Origin: UBA4615 sp044368415
GTDB lineage: Bacteria; Pseudomonadota; Gammaproteobacteria; Burkholderiales; Burkholderiaceae_E
Assembly: GCA_044368415.1 (NCBI GenBank)
Contig: JBIPLJ010000008.1
Location: 36,345 to 100,344, forward strand
Length of the DNA: 64,000 bases
Direction of reading: 5' to 3'
Below are positions 36,849-45,587 of the stretch, in pieces. The notes beneath the pieces were generated by a model. The model ran no database searches, had not been told where the DNA came from, and saw nothing but the letters and a program-made list of their open reading frames with translations. Numbering within the stretch: the stretch's first letter is position 1; every line of letters starts with the position of its first letter. Made by a program: the position numbers and the translations under genes.

Positions 36849-37630
36849 AGGCCCTGCGCTTCGGGGTCGGTACGCGAGAGCTGGTCGGGATGCTGCACGA
36901 GCCCGCCAGCGACGGCGCGCGTCGGTTCGGCGTGCTGATCTGTCCGCCATTCGGTCAGGAGGGGGTCCGGACCCACAGGATGCTGCGCGTGCTGGCCGAC
37001 CGGCTCGTTCGGGACGGCTTCCACGTGCTGCGCTTCGACTACTACGGCACCGGCGAATCGCTAGGCGACGACGAGGACGCCACGCTCGAGGGATCCGTCC
37101 GGGACGTGCTGCTCGCCGCGGCCGAGCTCGAGCAGCATGCCGCGTGTGTGCGCTCGGTCTGGATCGGGCTGCGGCTCGGCGGCAGCGCCGCGCTGCTGGC
37201 GGCTGCATCGACGGCGCGGCCGCCCGACCGTCTGGTGCTCTGCGATCCGGTGCTCGACGGGACAGCCTATCTGCAGGCGCTCCAGGACGCCCACCGCGAG
37301 ACGCGCCGGACGAGTTACAGCCTGCGTGCCTGGCAGCCGCCCGACGAGGCGGGCGGGACACTCGACGCGATCGGGTTCGCGTTCGGTGCGGCGATGCAAC
37401 GCGAGCTCCACGCGCTGCGCGCCGACCCGGTGGCGCCGCAACCGGTGCGCGAGACCAGCGTCGTGACGACGCCGCCCGCTCCCGGATGCCCGGTTCCGGC
37501 CATTGCGGGCGCGACCGCGATCGCGCTGCATGTGCCGTTCGCCTGGACGTCCGAGGAGGCGATCAACACCGCCTTGGTACCCGCCGATCTGGTCGCTGCG
37601 CTGCAGCGCGAAGCCTGCGCCGTCCGATGA
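36845..37630 (+). CDS. Exosortase A system-associated hydrolase (alpha/beta fold, Arg at nucleophile position)
   Basis: The 261-residue alpha/beta-hydrolase-like protein has the early strand and oxyanion motif GVLICPPFGQEGVRTHRM and the FDYYGTGESLG turn. The nucleophile elbow reads GLRLGG, with Arg where the family has the catalytic Ser, so ordinary serine hydrolase chemistry is unlikely. The sequence fits the XrtA-locus hydrolase 2 type. It might be a binding or structural subunit for the second hydrolase, whose gene it overlaps by 4 nt, or use another mechanism. Confidence 0.78.
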   Translation: MKALRFGVGTRELVGMLHEPASDGARRFGVLICPPFGQEGVRTHRMLRVLADRLVRDGFHVLRFDYYGTGESLGDDEDATLEGSVRDVLLAAAELEQHAACVRSVWIGLRLGGSAALLAAASTARPPDRLVLCDPVLDGTAYLQALQDAHRETRRTSYSLRAWQPPDEAGGTLDAIGFAFGAAMQRELHALRADPVAPQPVRETSVVTTPPAPGCPVPAIAGATAIALHVPFAWTSEEAINTALVPADLVAALQREACAVR

Positions 37631-38553
37631 CAGAACAGACCTTTTTCTTCGGCTCCCGGTCGCACCTGCCGGCTACGCTGACGCTGCCGCGCAGCGGTCC
37701 GACACGGCGCGTCGCGATGCTGCTGCTGCCGTCGGGCCTCATCCATCGTATCGGTCCGCACCGCGTCAACGTGAAGCTCGCGCGGCGACTCTCGGAGCAC
37801 GGGTTCGCGTCGCTGCGCTTCGACCTGTCCTCGATCGGCGACGCGATGCCTTCAGGCTCCGCCCGGCCTTACGCCGAGCAGGCCGTCGACGAGATCCGCG
37901 CGGCGATGGACGCGGTCACCGAGCGTACTGGCATCGACCGATTCCTCATCTACGGCATCTGTACCGGCGCGGTCCACGCGTTCGCCGCGACGCGCGCCGA
38001 CGACCGGGTGGCAAGCCTCTACATGCAGGACGGCTACGCATGGCCGACACTGCGCACGCGGGTACGCCGCTGGCTGCTTCCGATCATGGGCGAGCCCGGA
38101 CGGGTATCGCGCGCGCTCATGCGCCGCCTGCGGGCGATACCGACCCTGCCCGGCGCCCTCGCCGCGCGGGCCTGGCAGGAGCCCCAGCACAACGGCGCGG
38201 TCGACGATACGGTCGACGCCCCGTTGGGGCCCGGCGGCCGCAGCCCGGCGCAGTTCGCGGCCCTCGTCGATGCACTCGCGGAGCGGGGCACGTCGGTGCG
38301 ACTGCTCTACACCGGAAGCCTGCTCAACCTGTACAACTATCCGTCGCAGTTCGCCGACTCCATCCCGATCCGCAGCGCTCCGGGACTCGTCGCCTGCGAG
38401 TTCCTGCCGGACGTCGACCACACGCTGTCGAACCTGCACGCGCAGCGCGTGCTCACCGCCAGCATTCTCCGGTGGGCCCTCGACGAGGACAGTCGCGACG
38501 GCCGCCGGCGGTGCGGCGACCTGGGCGTGGCCCCCGAGGGCAGCACGGCGTGA
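37627..38553 (+). CDS. Alpha/beta-hydrolase-fold protein with Cys at nucleophile position
   Basis: The 308-residue protein has an alpha/beta-hydrolase core (VAMLLLPSGLIHRIGPHRVN, LRFDLSSIGDAMPSG). The nucleophile elbow is YGICTGAVHAF: Cys replaces the usual Ser in G-x-S-x-G. A late acidic residue and His (FLPDVDHTLSNLHAQ) complete a possible Cys-His-Asp triad, as in dienelactone-hydrolase-type enzymes. Members of this group in XrtA loci are called hydrolase 1 and may transfer or remove acyl groups on the glycan. It overlaps both neighbours (ATGA and GTGA). Confidence 0.75.
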   Translation: MTEQTFFFGSRSHLPATLTLPRSGPTRRVAMLLLPSGLIHRIGPHRVNVKLARRLSEHGFASLRFDLSSIGDAMPSGSARPYAEQAVDEIRAAMDAVTERTGIDRFLIYGICTGAVHAFAATRADDRVASLYMQDGYAWPTLRTRVRRWLLPIMGEPGRVSRALMRRLRAIPTLPGALAARAWQEPQHNGAVDDTVDAPLGPGGRSPAQFAALVDALAERGTSVRLLYTGSLLNLYNYPSQFADSIPIRSAPGLVACEFLPDVDHTLSNLHAQRVLTASILRWALDEDSRDGRRRCGDLGVAPEGSTA

Positions 38554-39995
38554 GCCCCGGGCCCGCTCGCCCTCTACCCGAAGACCCGCAGGTGTCCCGC
38601 CGCCGGGCCACGACGGCGCTGGCCGGCATGGCGCTGTCGGCGACCCTGCGCGACGCAAAAGCAGCCGGTCCGTCGGCCGGTACCGCCGTCGGCGGGGCGT
38701 TCGTGCCCGCACGGCCCGAGGCCGCCGGGCCGGCCGCCACCGATGTGCTCTATCCACACGGCTTCCAGCTCAAGGGGCTCGCGTCAGACCCGATCCTGCG
38801 GCTCGAGCGGCCCCGCGCCAAGGCGAACGACCTGGCCACGCCGAGCTACGTCGACCCGGCCTTCGGCACCCGCATCTACAAGGCCACCGAGGCGGCCGAC
38901 TTCAAGGACGCGGTGCACGTCCGACATGACTACAGCCGCCGACAGGCGTTCAACGCTGACACCACACGCATGCTCGCGACCACGAGCAACGGTTACTGGG
39001 TGCTGTACGACGCGAACACGTTCGTCCGCCTGAACCGGGCCGGAACCGACGGCGCCCTCGCCGGGCTCGGTGGCGACTCCGAGGCGATCTGGCACCCGAG
39101 CGAGCCGCGCAGGCTGTTCTGGAACCAGGGCTTGGTGTGGTACCAGAAGGACGTCGAGTCGGACCGCGACACGGTGATGGCGGACTTCACGCGCCGCCTG
39201 CCCTGGCCGGGCGCGACGCGGGTCTGGACCAAGTCGGAAGGCGGATGTTCCGCGGACGGCCGTTACTGGGCCTTCATGGCGACCTCGTATGACGAGCGGA
39301 CGCAGCGCAATGCCGTCTACGGCCTGCTGAGCTACGACCGGCACGACGATCGCATCCTGGGCATGCTCGATGCGGCCGCCTTCGGCGGCGCCTTTCCGGA
39401 CCATGTCGGCATCACACCGAGCGGGCGCTTCGCAGTGCCGTCCTGGGCGCACGACAAGTCGCGGGGCACGCGCGCCTATCCGCTCGATTTCTCGTCGTCA
39501 CGGCAGCTGCATGTAATGAGCGAGCACAGTGACCTCGCCTTCGGCCCGGACGGCGAGGACGTGTACGTCTTCACCGACTACGAACGCGGCGCGATCCGCG
39601 CCATGGACGTGGCCACCGGTGCGGCGTACGACCTGCTGCCGCTGTATCCGCGGGTCGGCAGCAGCTATGCCGCCCATGTGTCAGGCCAAGCGTTCGGACG
39701 GCCGGGCTGGGCGGTGATCAGCACCTACGCCGACAGCGCGGGCTACGGCGCCAGCGTGCCCGATCCGAAGATCGAGCCGATGTACCGCAAGGTGATGCTG
39801 GTCGAACTCAGACCGAAGGGCCGCCAGTACGCGGTCGCCCACACGCGCACGAACAAGGCCTACGGCGGCTATTTCGGCGAGCCCCAGGCAAGCGCCAGCC
39901 GCGACGGGTCGCGCATCGTCTTCGCGAGCAATTTTGATGACGGTGGTCCGCCGAGCAGCTATGTGATCATCGTGCCGACCACGGTCTACCGCTGA
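38550..39995 (+). CDS. Secreted beta-propeller protein of unknown function
   Basis: The 481-residue protein starts at GTG 38550, overlapping the upstream stop. The N-terminus (QVSRRRATTALAGMALSATL) looks like a signal peptide with an imperfect twin-arginine motif, cleaved near AKAAG. The rest is a run of WD/TolB-like blades (ADGRYWAFMATSYDERT, FGPDGEDVYVFTDYERG, SRDGSRIVFASNFDDGG). The last blades resemble those of oligogalacturonate-lyase-like propellers (AYGGYFGEPQAS), but no catalytic site is identified. Placed last in the exopolysaccharide operon, it may bind or cut the polymer in the periplasm. Function is not established. Confidence 0.65.
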   Translation: MSPGPARPLPEDPQVSRRRATTALAGMALSATLRDAKAAGPSAGTAVGGAFVPARPEAAGPAATDVLYPHGFQLKGLASDPILRLERPRAKANDLATPSYVDPAFGTRIYKATEAADFKDAVHVRHDYSRRQAFNADTTRMLATTSNGYWVLYDANTFVRLNRAGTDGALAGLGGDSEAIWHPSEPRRLFWNQGLVWYQKDVESDRDTVMADFTRRLPWPGATRVWTKSEGGCSADGRYWAFMATSYDERTQRNAVYGLLSYDRHDDRILGMLDAAAFGGAFPDHVGITPSGRFAVPSWAHDKSRGTRAYPLDFSSSRQLHVMSEHSDLAFGPDGEDVYVFTDYERGAIRAMDVATGAAYDLLPLYPRVGSSYAAHVSGQAFGRPGWAVISTYADSAGYGASVPDPKIEPMYRKVMLVELRPKGRQYAVAHTRTNKAYGGYFGEPQASASRDGSRIVFASNFDDGGPPSSYVIIVPTTVYR

Positions 39996-40023
39996 CGCCG
40001 ACCGCGTCGCGCCGTTCGGGGCC

Positions 40024-40049
40024 TGCATCAGCGGCTTGCATCAGCGGCT
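40024..40049. repeat. Tandem 13-bp direct repeat between convergent genes
   Basis: TGCATCAGCGGCT occurs twice head to tail (40024-40036, 40037-40049) in the 70-bp gap between the beta-propeller gene and the convergent glycosyltransferase gene. It is probably slippage in a non-coding spacer. No strong terminator hairpin with a T tract was seen here. Confidence 0.7.
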
Positions 40050-40065
40050 TGCCAAGCGCGCCGGA

Positions 40066-41268
40066 TCAGGACGCGCCGCGCCGGACCGCACTCCCGAGCG
40101 GAGGCGCGCGCAACGCCTCCCAGGTACCGAGCAGCTGATCAACCACCGCGCCGATCGATGCACGCTCCGCGACCAGCGCGCGTGCCTCGGCACCGCGCCG
40201 CATGAGTTCGTCGTCGCCACAGGCGCCGATGTCGCACAGCGCCTCGGCCACCGCGTGCGCGTCGGCCGGCGGCACGAGCCAGCCGGTGCGGCCATCGACG
40301 ACGAAGTCCTCCGTCCCGCTCACCTTCGTACCCAGCACCGGCAAGCCGGCCGCCATGTACTCGAGCAGCGTGTTCGACAGCCCCTCGGTCAGCGAGCTCA
40401 GCACGCCGAAGTCGGCCGCGGCCAAATAGGCCTCCACCTGTTCGGTGGAACCGGTGAAGACAATCTGGTCGGCGATCCCCAGGCGCCGGCAGCTCGCCTC
40501 GAGCGCCGCACGCTCGCTACCGTCGCCGACCATCAACAGTCGCGTCGCGGGCTGTCCCCGTAATCCCCGAGCCCAGCCTTCGAGCAGGAACTCGAGCCCC
40601 TTCTCGCGCTCCAGCCTGCCCACGAACACCCCGACCCGCGTGGCGTCGCCCCGCAGCCGCCCGCGCAGCGCGGGGTCGAGCTCCAGGGCCTCGAAGCGCG
40701 CGACGTTCACGGCGTTCGGGATGCGGCGGACCTTGCGCGCCTCGAATCCGCGCTCGACCAGCAGGCCAGCGATGCGTTCGCTGATGGCTTGGTAGGCCGA
40801 CGCGTGGCTCAGCGCCCGAGAGCGCAGTCGGACGGACCGTGCAGGGGTCGCGCTCAGCATGCCGCGCTGCATCTCGTACATGCCGGTCAGCTTGACCAGT
40901 ACCGGCTTGCCGAGCATGCGCCCGACGATGCAACACACGGCCGCCATGTTCCCGGCGATGTGCGCGTGGATCACGTCGTAACGACTGCGTTCGCGCACCA
41001 GCCAGACCACGAGCGCGGCCAGCAGCCACGCCCCGCCGAGCAGGCGGACGTAGGGGTATGCGATGCGGTGAACGGCAATCCCATCGACCACGTCGTGGGT
41101 GCCCTGCGGCCCGCCAGCGATCATCGGCGCGACCACCTGCACGGGAATGCCCCGCTGCAGGAACTCGAGGCCGAGCGTGCGGACCTGAGATTCCGCGCCC
41201 CCTCCCTGGACCGCCGGAAACAGGCTGTCCACCACCATCAGCACCGATACCCCAGACTTGGTCATCAT
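40066..41268 (-). CDS. Glycosyltransferase family 4 (minus-strand operon)
   Basis: The 400-residue GT-B enzyme starts at one of two adjacent ATGs (41268, 41265) with VSVLMVVDSLFPAVQGGGAE (acceptor loop with three glycines). Other marks are DVIHAHIAGNMAAV, VGVFVGRLEREKGLEFLLEG, LMVGDGSERAALE and the E(x7)E motif LTEGLSNTLLEYMAAGLPV. The longer frame upstream has no GT features. It is the last gene of the beta-helix/xrtA/ydcF/GT unit and converges on the main operon. It presumably adds a further sugar to the same repeat unit. Confidence 0.9.
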   Translation of the reverse strand: MMTKSGVSVLMVVDSLFPAVQGGGAESQVRTLGLEFLQRGIPVQVVAPMIAGGPQGTHDVVDGIAVHRIAYPYVRLLGGAWLLAALVVWLVRERSRYDVIHAHIAGNMAAVCCIVGRMLGKPVLVKLTGMYEMQRGMLSATPARSVRLRSRALSHASAYQAISERIAGLLVERGFEARKVRRIPNAVNVARFEALELDPALRGRLRGDATRVGVFVGRLEREKGLEFLLEGWARGLRGQPATRLLMVGDGSERAALEASCRRLGIADQIVFTGSTEQVEAYLAAADFGVLSSLTEGLSNTLLEYMAAGLPVLGTKVSGTEDFVVDGRTGWLVPPADAHAVAEALCDIGACGDDELMRRGAEARALVAERASIGAVVDQLLGTWEALRAPPLGSAVRRGAS

Positions 41269-41353
41269 CCCATGGTCCGCAGGTCCGCCCTCGGCCGGGC
41301 TCGAGTACAGAGTAAACCCGTTCCGTCGCGAACCGACGAGGAACAACTGCCCA

Positions 41354-42130
41354 TCATTGCCTCGCGCCCATCGCATACGCGGCCAACCCGATCCATTCGT
41401 GCAGCGCCGCCTGCAGCCGGTCGACCGCTTTTACGCTCGGCACCCAGAGCCACCAGCCCGGATCGCGGACCTGCACGAAGGCGACCGGATGCGGCCGCAT
41501 GGGGAGCCCGGCCTGGGCGGCCGCCAGCCGCGCGCGCCGCATGTGCATCGCCGAGGTCACCAGCCAGGTCTGTCCGACCTGTCCGGTGAGTAGCGCGGCG
41601 ACACCGTCGATCTCCTCGCGCGTGTTGACGCCGGTCGGTGACACCGACACCGCAGAGGCCGGCACGCCGAGCTCACGTGCCAGCGCCGCACCGTACGCGG
41701 CGATCGAACGCGACGGGTCGTCATCGGGGCCGCCCGTGAACACCAGCACGCCGCCGATCGCGCGCCACAGCGCAACCGCACCGTGGATGCGCTCCCAGCC
41801 GTCTCGTGTCAGACGCACACGCTGCGCACCCGACGGCGAGCGAAGCTCGCCACTGGCGAGCACCACTATCCGGTGGTCCGAACGAGGCTGCGGCAGGGGC
41901 TCGGCAGCAAACGCCGATGGATCGCCCTCCAGGGCCACGATCAGCCGGTCGGCGACCGCGGGCGTCAGGCACAGCGAGCACCACGCGCAGGCCCCGAGTG
42001 CGAAGAGCCGCCCGCCGCGCGACACACGGCCCTGCTTGCGAGACCACGTCCAGACGGTCATAACTAGCAGCAGCAGCAAAAGGTGCAGCGGGGTGGGCAG
42101 CATCCATCCGACGACGTCGTCGATGAGCAT
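41354..42130 (-). CDS. YdcF-like DUF218 membrane protein
   Basis: The 258-residue protein has an N-terminal helix pair (LHLLLLLLVMTVWTW, then LFALGACAWCSLCLTPAVA) and a DUF218 domain (IVVLASGELRSP, VLVFTGGPDDDPSRS, NTREEIDGVA, WLVTSAMHMRRARLAA). DUF218/YdcF/ElyC/SanA proteins bind nucleotides or act in envelope polysaccharide metabolism; ElyC influences undecaprenyl phosphate use, which would suit this locus. The start at 42130 (MLIDDVVGWML) is 5 nt after the exosortase stop, so the two are co-transcribed. Catalytic function is unproven for the family. Confidence 0.82.
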   Translation of the reverse strand: MLIDDVVGWMLPTPLHLLLLLLVMTVWTWSRKQGRVSRGGRLFALGACAWCSLCLTPAVADRLIVALEGDPSAFAAEPLPQPRSDHRIVVLASGELRSPSGAQRVRLTRDGWERIHGAVALWRAIGGVLVFTGGPDDDPSRSIAAYGAALARELGVPASAVSVSPTGVNTREEIDGVAALLTGQVGQTWLVTSAMHMRRARLAAAQAGLPMRPHPVAFVQVRDPGWWLWVPSVKAVDRLQAALHEWIGLAAYAMGARQ

Positions 42131-42135
42131 CGGCG

Positions 42136-43752
42136 TCAGCGCTCTGTCGCCGGGCCGGTGTGCGCATCGAGCGCCCCAGCAAGCCGCACCGCCCAAGGCG
42201 CCAGCCGATCCCGGGCGGCCTGCGGTCCGAGCGAATCGAGGTCCGCTGACAGCACACCGACCGCGGCGTGGTCGCCGCGTCCGCGCAGCAGGCCCGCGAG
42301 CGAAGCGAGCTTTGTCGCGGCAGGGCCCTCGCGCGGCGCACCGTCGGCGACGGTCCAGTGCCAGATGATCCGCCGCCGATCGCCGTCGCGGACCAGGTAC
42401 TCGACGACGCCGAGCGGCCCGACGCGCTGCACCGACTCCTCGAAGATTCGCCAGCGTCGATCGCTGCGCGCGAGCACGGTGTTGCCCCAGCCGATCAACT
42501 CGCTGCCCTGCCGCTGGCCGGCGTAGTAGGCGGCGAAGACGTCGATGCCCGCCTGCGGATCGACACGCAGCGCGACGCTGGATCGCGCGCCCGCGTACCG
42601 GGGCTCGGGCACCATCGCCGCGACGCCTGGCTCCCGGCGGCCCGGCTCGGCGAGCGCCGCAGCGACGCGGGCTTCGAATCCGTCGCGAGGCACGATGCGC
42701 GTCGCGGCGGCGCCGACGTGCACCGCGCCGGCGATCGCGACCAGCAGCGCGGTCGCGGCGGCAAGCAGCGGCGCGATGGCGCCGCCGGGCGGGCGCCGCT
42801 GCACGCACCCCATGACGCGCCCGTCGGACGGGGCCTGCGGCACCGGGTCGTCGCCCAGCCTCGTCGCCAGCCACGACACGCCGAGCATCACCGCGCCGAA
42901 CATCACCCATCCGTAGACCACGTGGTCGAGGCCGGTGCCGTAGCGCATCGAGCTCAGGTGGCCGACCATCACGACGACGATCGCCCGCAGCCAGTTGGAC
43001 ACCACCGCAAGTGCCAGCGCCAGGCCGACGAAGGCGGCCCGACGCCCGAGGCCCGCGAACCGCGTCCAGGCGAGTACCGTCGCCAGCGGTAGCGACGCCA
43101 CCAGGTAGTTCAGCCCGCCGCACGCCTCGACGACCGACCACCGTCCGGTCGGGAGCGTGAACTCGAAGGCTTCGCGGACCAGCGGGACGCCGAGCCCCCG
43201 CAGCGCCGCCTCGAGCACATCGGCGGTCATCGTGGTCAGGGGGCCGGCCAGCCCCTCGCCCAGCGGCACCATGAACAGCAGATATCCGAGCGGAAACGCG
43301 ATGGCCGCGGCCGTCGCCGTCCCGAGCAGCGCCCATGCGAGCGCGCCGACGAGGCCGACCGCGGCGAGTTGCATCGCGGCGTTCACGCCGGCGAGCGAGC
43401 CGACCGCCCACAGCGCGCAGCAGGCGAGGCTCGCCGCCGCGCCGGCGGGCGACGGGGCCTGCGTCAGACCGGCCAGCCGGTCGCGCACCCGCCACGCGGC
43501 CCAGGCCGCGATCGGCGCGATCGCGAAGCCGTGCTGGAACTTGTCGGACCCCGCCCACACCTCGACCATCTCGACCCAGGTGTCGCCGAACGCGACGAGG
43601 CTGGCGAGCACCACCGCCACCCAGGCCGCGAGCGGCAGGCCCGCCGGCAGCGGCGATGCCCCGCCGGCCGCGGACGCGGCACGGCCGAACACCGACCGGG
43701 AGGCGGACGGCCCGTCGAAAGCCTCGGCGATGCCTGCGGGCAGTCTGCTCAT
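42136..43752 (-). CDS. xrtA: Exosortase A fused to an EpsI (DUF3485) domain
   Basis: The 538-residue protein has about eight transmembrane helices in residues 40-300 with the exosortase triad: Cys211 (VVEACGGLNYLVAS), Arg256 (VSNWLRAIVVV) and His277 (GLDHVVYGWVMFG). A further helix (about 320-345) leads to a periplasmic EpsI/DUF3485 domain (VDVFAAYY-like block IDVFAAYYAGQRQGSELIGW). Exosortases are transpeptidases that cut PEP-CTERM proteins at the inner membrane and pass them on for attachment or release. Fusion with EpsI is the usual XrtA form. It overlaps the beta-helix gene by 4 nt. No PEP-CTERM substrate is encoded in the window. Confidence 0.95.
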   Translation of the reverse strand: MSRLPAGIAEAFDGPSASRSVFGRAASAAGGASPLPAGLPLAAWVAVVLASLVAFGDTWVEMVEVWAGSDKFQHGFAIAPIAAWAAWRVRDRLAGLTQAPSPAGAAASLACCALWAVGSLAGVNAAMQLAAVGLVGALAWALLGTATAAAIAFPLGYLLFMVPLGEGLAGPLTTMTADVLEAALRGLGVPLVREAFEFTLPTGRWSVVEACGGLNYLVASLPLATVLAWTRFAGLGRRAAFVGLALALAVVSNWLRAIVVVMVGHLSSMRYGTGLDHVVYGWVMFGAVMLGVSWLATRLGDDPVPQAPSDGRVMGCVQRRPPGGAIAPLLAAATALLVAIAGAVHVGAAATRIVPRDGFEARVAAALAEPGRREPGVAAMVPEPRYAGARSSVALRVDPQAGIDVFAAYYAGQRQGSELIGWGNTVLARSDRRWRIFEESVQRVGPLGVVEYLVRDGDRRRIIWHWTVADGAPREGPAATKLASLAGLLRGRGDHAAVGVLSADLDSLGPQAARDRLAPWAVRLAGALDAHTGPATER

Positions 43753-45509
43753 CGTGGCCCGTAGCGTCGGGGCGGATCACCGGCGTCGTACGCACCGAGG
43801 CTCGGCCGCCGGCCGTCGGCGCGCTCGTTGATGTTGGGGATCGCCAGGGCGCGGCCGTCGATCGCCGAGCCGGGTCTCGGGCGCAGGTCGGGCGGCTCGT
43901 GCGCGGTCATCGCGGCGCTCGGGATCGTCACCGGCGCGGCGAACACCGACAGGTCGACCTGCAGCGCGCGTCGCTCGCTCGTGGCCGCCTGCATCTCCTC
44001 CAGGCCGACGAAGCGCTCCGTGCCGATCACGCCGCGGAATCCGATCGCGGTCGAGCCGAACGCGTCGTGATCGAGGCTGGCGTCGGGCGCGACGTCGGCG
44101 AGGGCGGCGACGTCGCCCCGGCCGTTGCCGTATCCGTTCCACGTGCCGCCGGGTCCACCGATGAAGACGTTGTTGCGGGTGAGGAGCCGGCTCACCGGTC
44201 GGCCCGGGGACATCCCGAACGCATCTCCGCCCTTGACGACGGTGTTGTGAAGCAACACGTCGCCGATGCTTCCGCGGTACAGCTTGAACGGCACGTGCGC
44301 GACGTTGTAGACTAGATTGCGCACGAACCAGGTCGGACCGCCGAGCGAGGGCTGGGCTGACATCGCGACGAAGGTGTTGGTCAGCCTGTTGCGAACGATC
44401 CGGCAGTTGTGCCGGCAGAAGTCCGCCTCGATGCCGTCGTCGGCGGCCTCTGACACGTCGTTGCCGATGATGTCGATGCTGTGCTGGTCGACCGCCTCGC
44501 CCTCCTCCATCAGCGACACGCCGTCCCGGAAGCCGCGCACGCGGTTGTGCTCGATGACGTGCCCGGGGCCGGTGACCACGATGCCCTCGCCGAGGTTGCG
44601 TCCGTTGACGCCGAGCGAGGAGGCAACCCACGGCGTGATGCCGGTGACGACGTTGTCCGCGATATACGCGTCCTGGGCCCGCGTGTAGGCGACGATCCCG
44701 TCGCCCGCATGATCGGCGCTCGCGCGGACCGTGCAGCGTACGATGGCGATGCCGACGGCGCCGTTGAAGCGGATCCGACCGTCGACCTCCAGGCCGTCCA
44801 GGTGCACATACCGGCGCCCGATGAGCGAGAGCTCACCCCGAAAGACCGCGCCACCGACGGAGCGGATCACGATCGGGCGGCCCGGCACGCCGTCGCCACG
44901 CCAGTCGGGCCATCCATAAGTGCCGCGTGCCAGCTCGATCACGTCGCCGGGGCGCGCCCCGCGCAGCACCGCGGCGAAGCTCGCGGGCGTCGCGGCGCGC
45001 ACCGGCGCGTCGCGCATCGGCACCGGCACCGCGCGGGTGCGAGTCTCGAGTGTCCGCGTGGTCTCGCCGCCGTCGGGGTCGCGCATCGCGAGTTCGACGT
45101 CGTAGGCCGTGTCGGGCTCCAGGTCGAACAGGCTCCCGGAAAAGCGACGGAGCCAGGCGAAGCCGGCGTTCGAGCCCGGCTCGACGCGGCGCAGCGGCAT
45201 CGCGTCGCGCCATGCGGCCGTGCCCTGGACCCGGTAGCGCACTGCGACGCTGGCGTTCTGGTTCGCGTCGCCGCCGAACGGCCACTCGAGCGTGACGAAC
45301 CGGATCGTCGGATACGGCTCGGCGACCTGGCCTGGCTCGACTGCGGCGCGCGGGGGCGGGGTGACGGGAGACCGCGGGTCCTGCGGCCGGACGCGGTCCG
45401 CGGTGACGGCCTCGGGCATCGGCTCCGGGCGTGCGCCGCCACAGCCTGCCAGGACCGACGCGGCGAGCACCACGGCCTGCACGGCCGCGATCCGGCGTTT
45501 CGGGCTCAT
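43749..45509 (-). CDS. Right-handed parallel beta-helix lipoprotein
   Basis: The 586-residue protein has a lipoprotein signal with lipobox VLAGC (Cys23), a fibronectin-III-like domain (about residues 65-165; RFVTLEWPFGGDANQN, YDVELAMRDPDGGE), then a parallel beta-helix built from repeated turns (VIELARGTYGWPDW, IAIVRCTVRASADHAGDGI, IDIIGNDVSEAADDGIEADF). Such folds are typical of polysaccharide lyases, epimerases (AlgG type) and glycoside hydrolases; I cannot assign catalytic residues. The 4-nt overlap with xrtA and envelope location suggest it acts on the exopolysaccharide. The start at 45509 is the only one giving a signal peptide. Confidence 0.82.
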   Translation of the reverse strand: MSPKRRIAAVQAVVLAASVLAGCGGARPEPMPEAVTADRVRPQDPRSPVTPPPRAAVEPGQVAEPYPTIRFVTLEWPFGGDANQNASVAVRYRVQGTAAWRDAMPLRRVEPGSNAGFAWLRRFSGSLFDLEPDTAYDVELAMRDPDGGETTRTLETRTRAVPVPMRDAPVRAATPASFAAVLRGARPGDVIELARGTYGWPDWRGDGVPGRPIVIRSVGGAVFRGELSLIGRRYVHLDGLEVDGRIRFNGAVGIAIVRCTVRASADHAGDGIVAYTRAQDAYIADNVVTGITPWVASSLGVNGRNLGEGIVVTGPGHVIEHNRVRGFRDGVSLMEEGEAVDQHSIDIIGNDVSEAADDGIEADFCRHNCRIVRNRLTNTFVAMSAQPSLGGPTWFVRNLVYNVAHVPFKLYRGSIGDVLLHNTVVKGGDAFGMSPGRPVSRLLTRNNVFIGGPGGTWNGYGNGRGDVAALADVAPDASLDHDAFGSTAIGFRGVIGTERFVGLEEMQAATSERRALQVDLSVFAAPVTIPSAAMTAHEPPDLRPRPGSAIDGRALAIPNINERADGRRPSLGAYDAGDPPRRYGPR

Positions 45510-45557
45510 CACATCGCCGCCGCGCGCACGACCCGGGCCGCGAGCCGTGATCCGGCG

Positions 45558-45587
45558 TTGCGGCACGCCAAGGCGCTCCGATACACT
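45558..45587 (+). promoter_or_regulatory. Candidate sigma70-like promoter in the 254-bp divergent spacer
   Basis: TTGCGG, 18-nt spacer, TACACT, reading towards the SGNH-like gene, whose ATG is about 175 nt downstream. The matches are partial (3/6 and 4/6). The rest of the spacer (45510-45763) shows no hairpin or convincing start for another gene. A promoter for the minus-strand beta-helix/xrtA unit must also lie here but was not recognised. Confidence 0.22.

Noticed and set aside
40024..40049. CRISPR or attachment site at the tandem repeat
   Set aside because: Only two directly abutting 13-bp copies, without spacers, integrase or tRNA nearby.
41354..43795. An 813-codon minus-strand frame that would fuse the YdcF-like protein to an upstream region
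   Set aside because: The upstream part is an out-of-frame reading of xrtA rich in Arg/Gly/Pro; the DUF218 protein has a good start at 42130.
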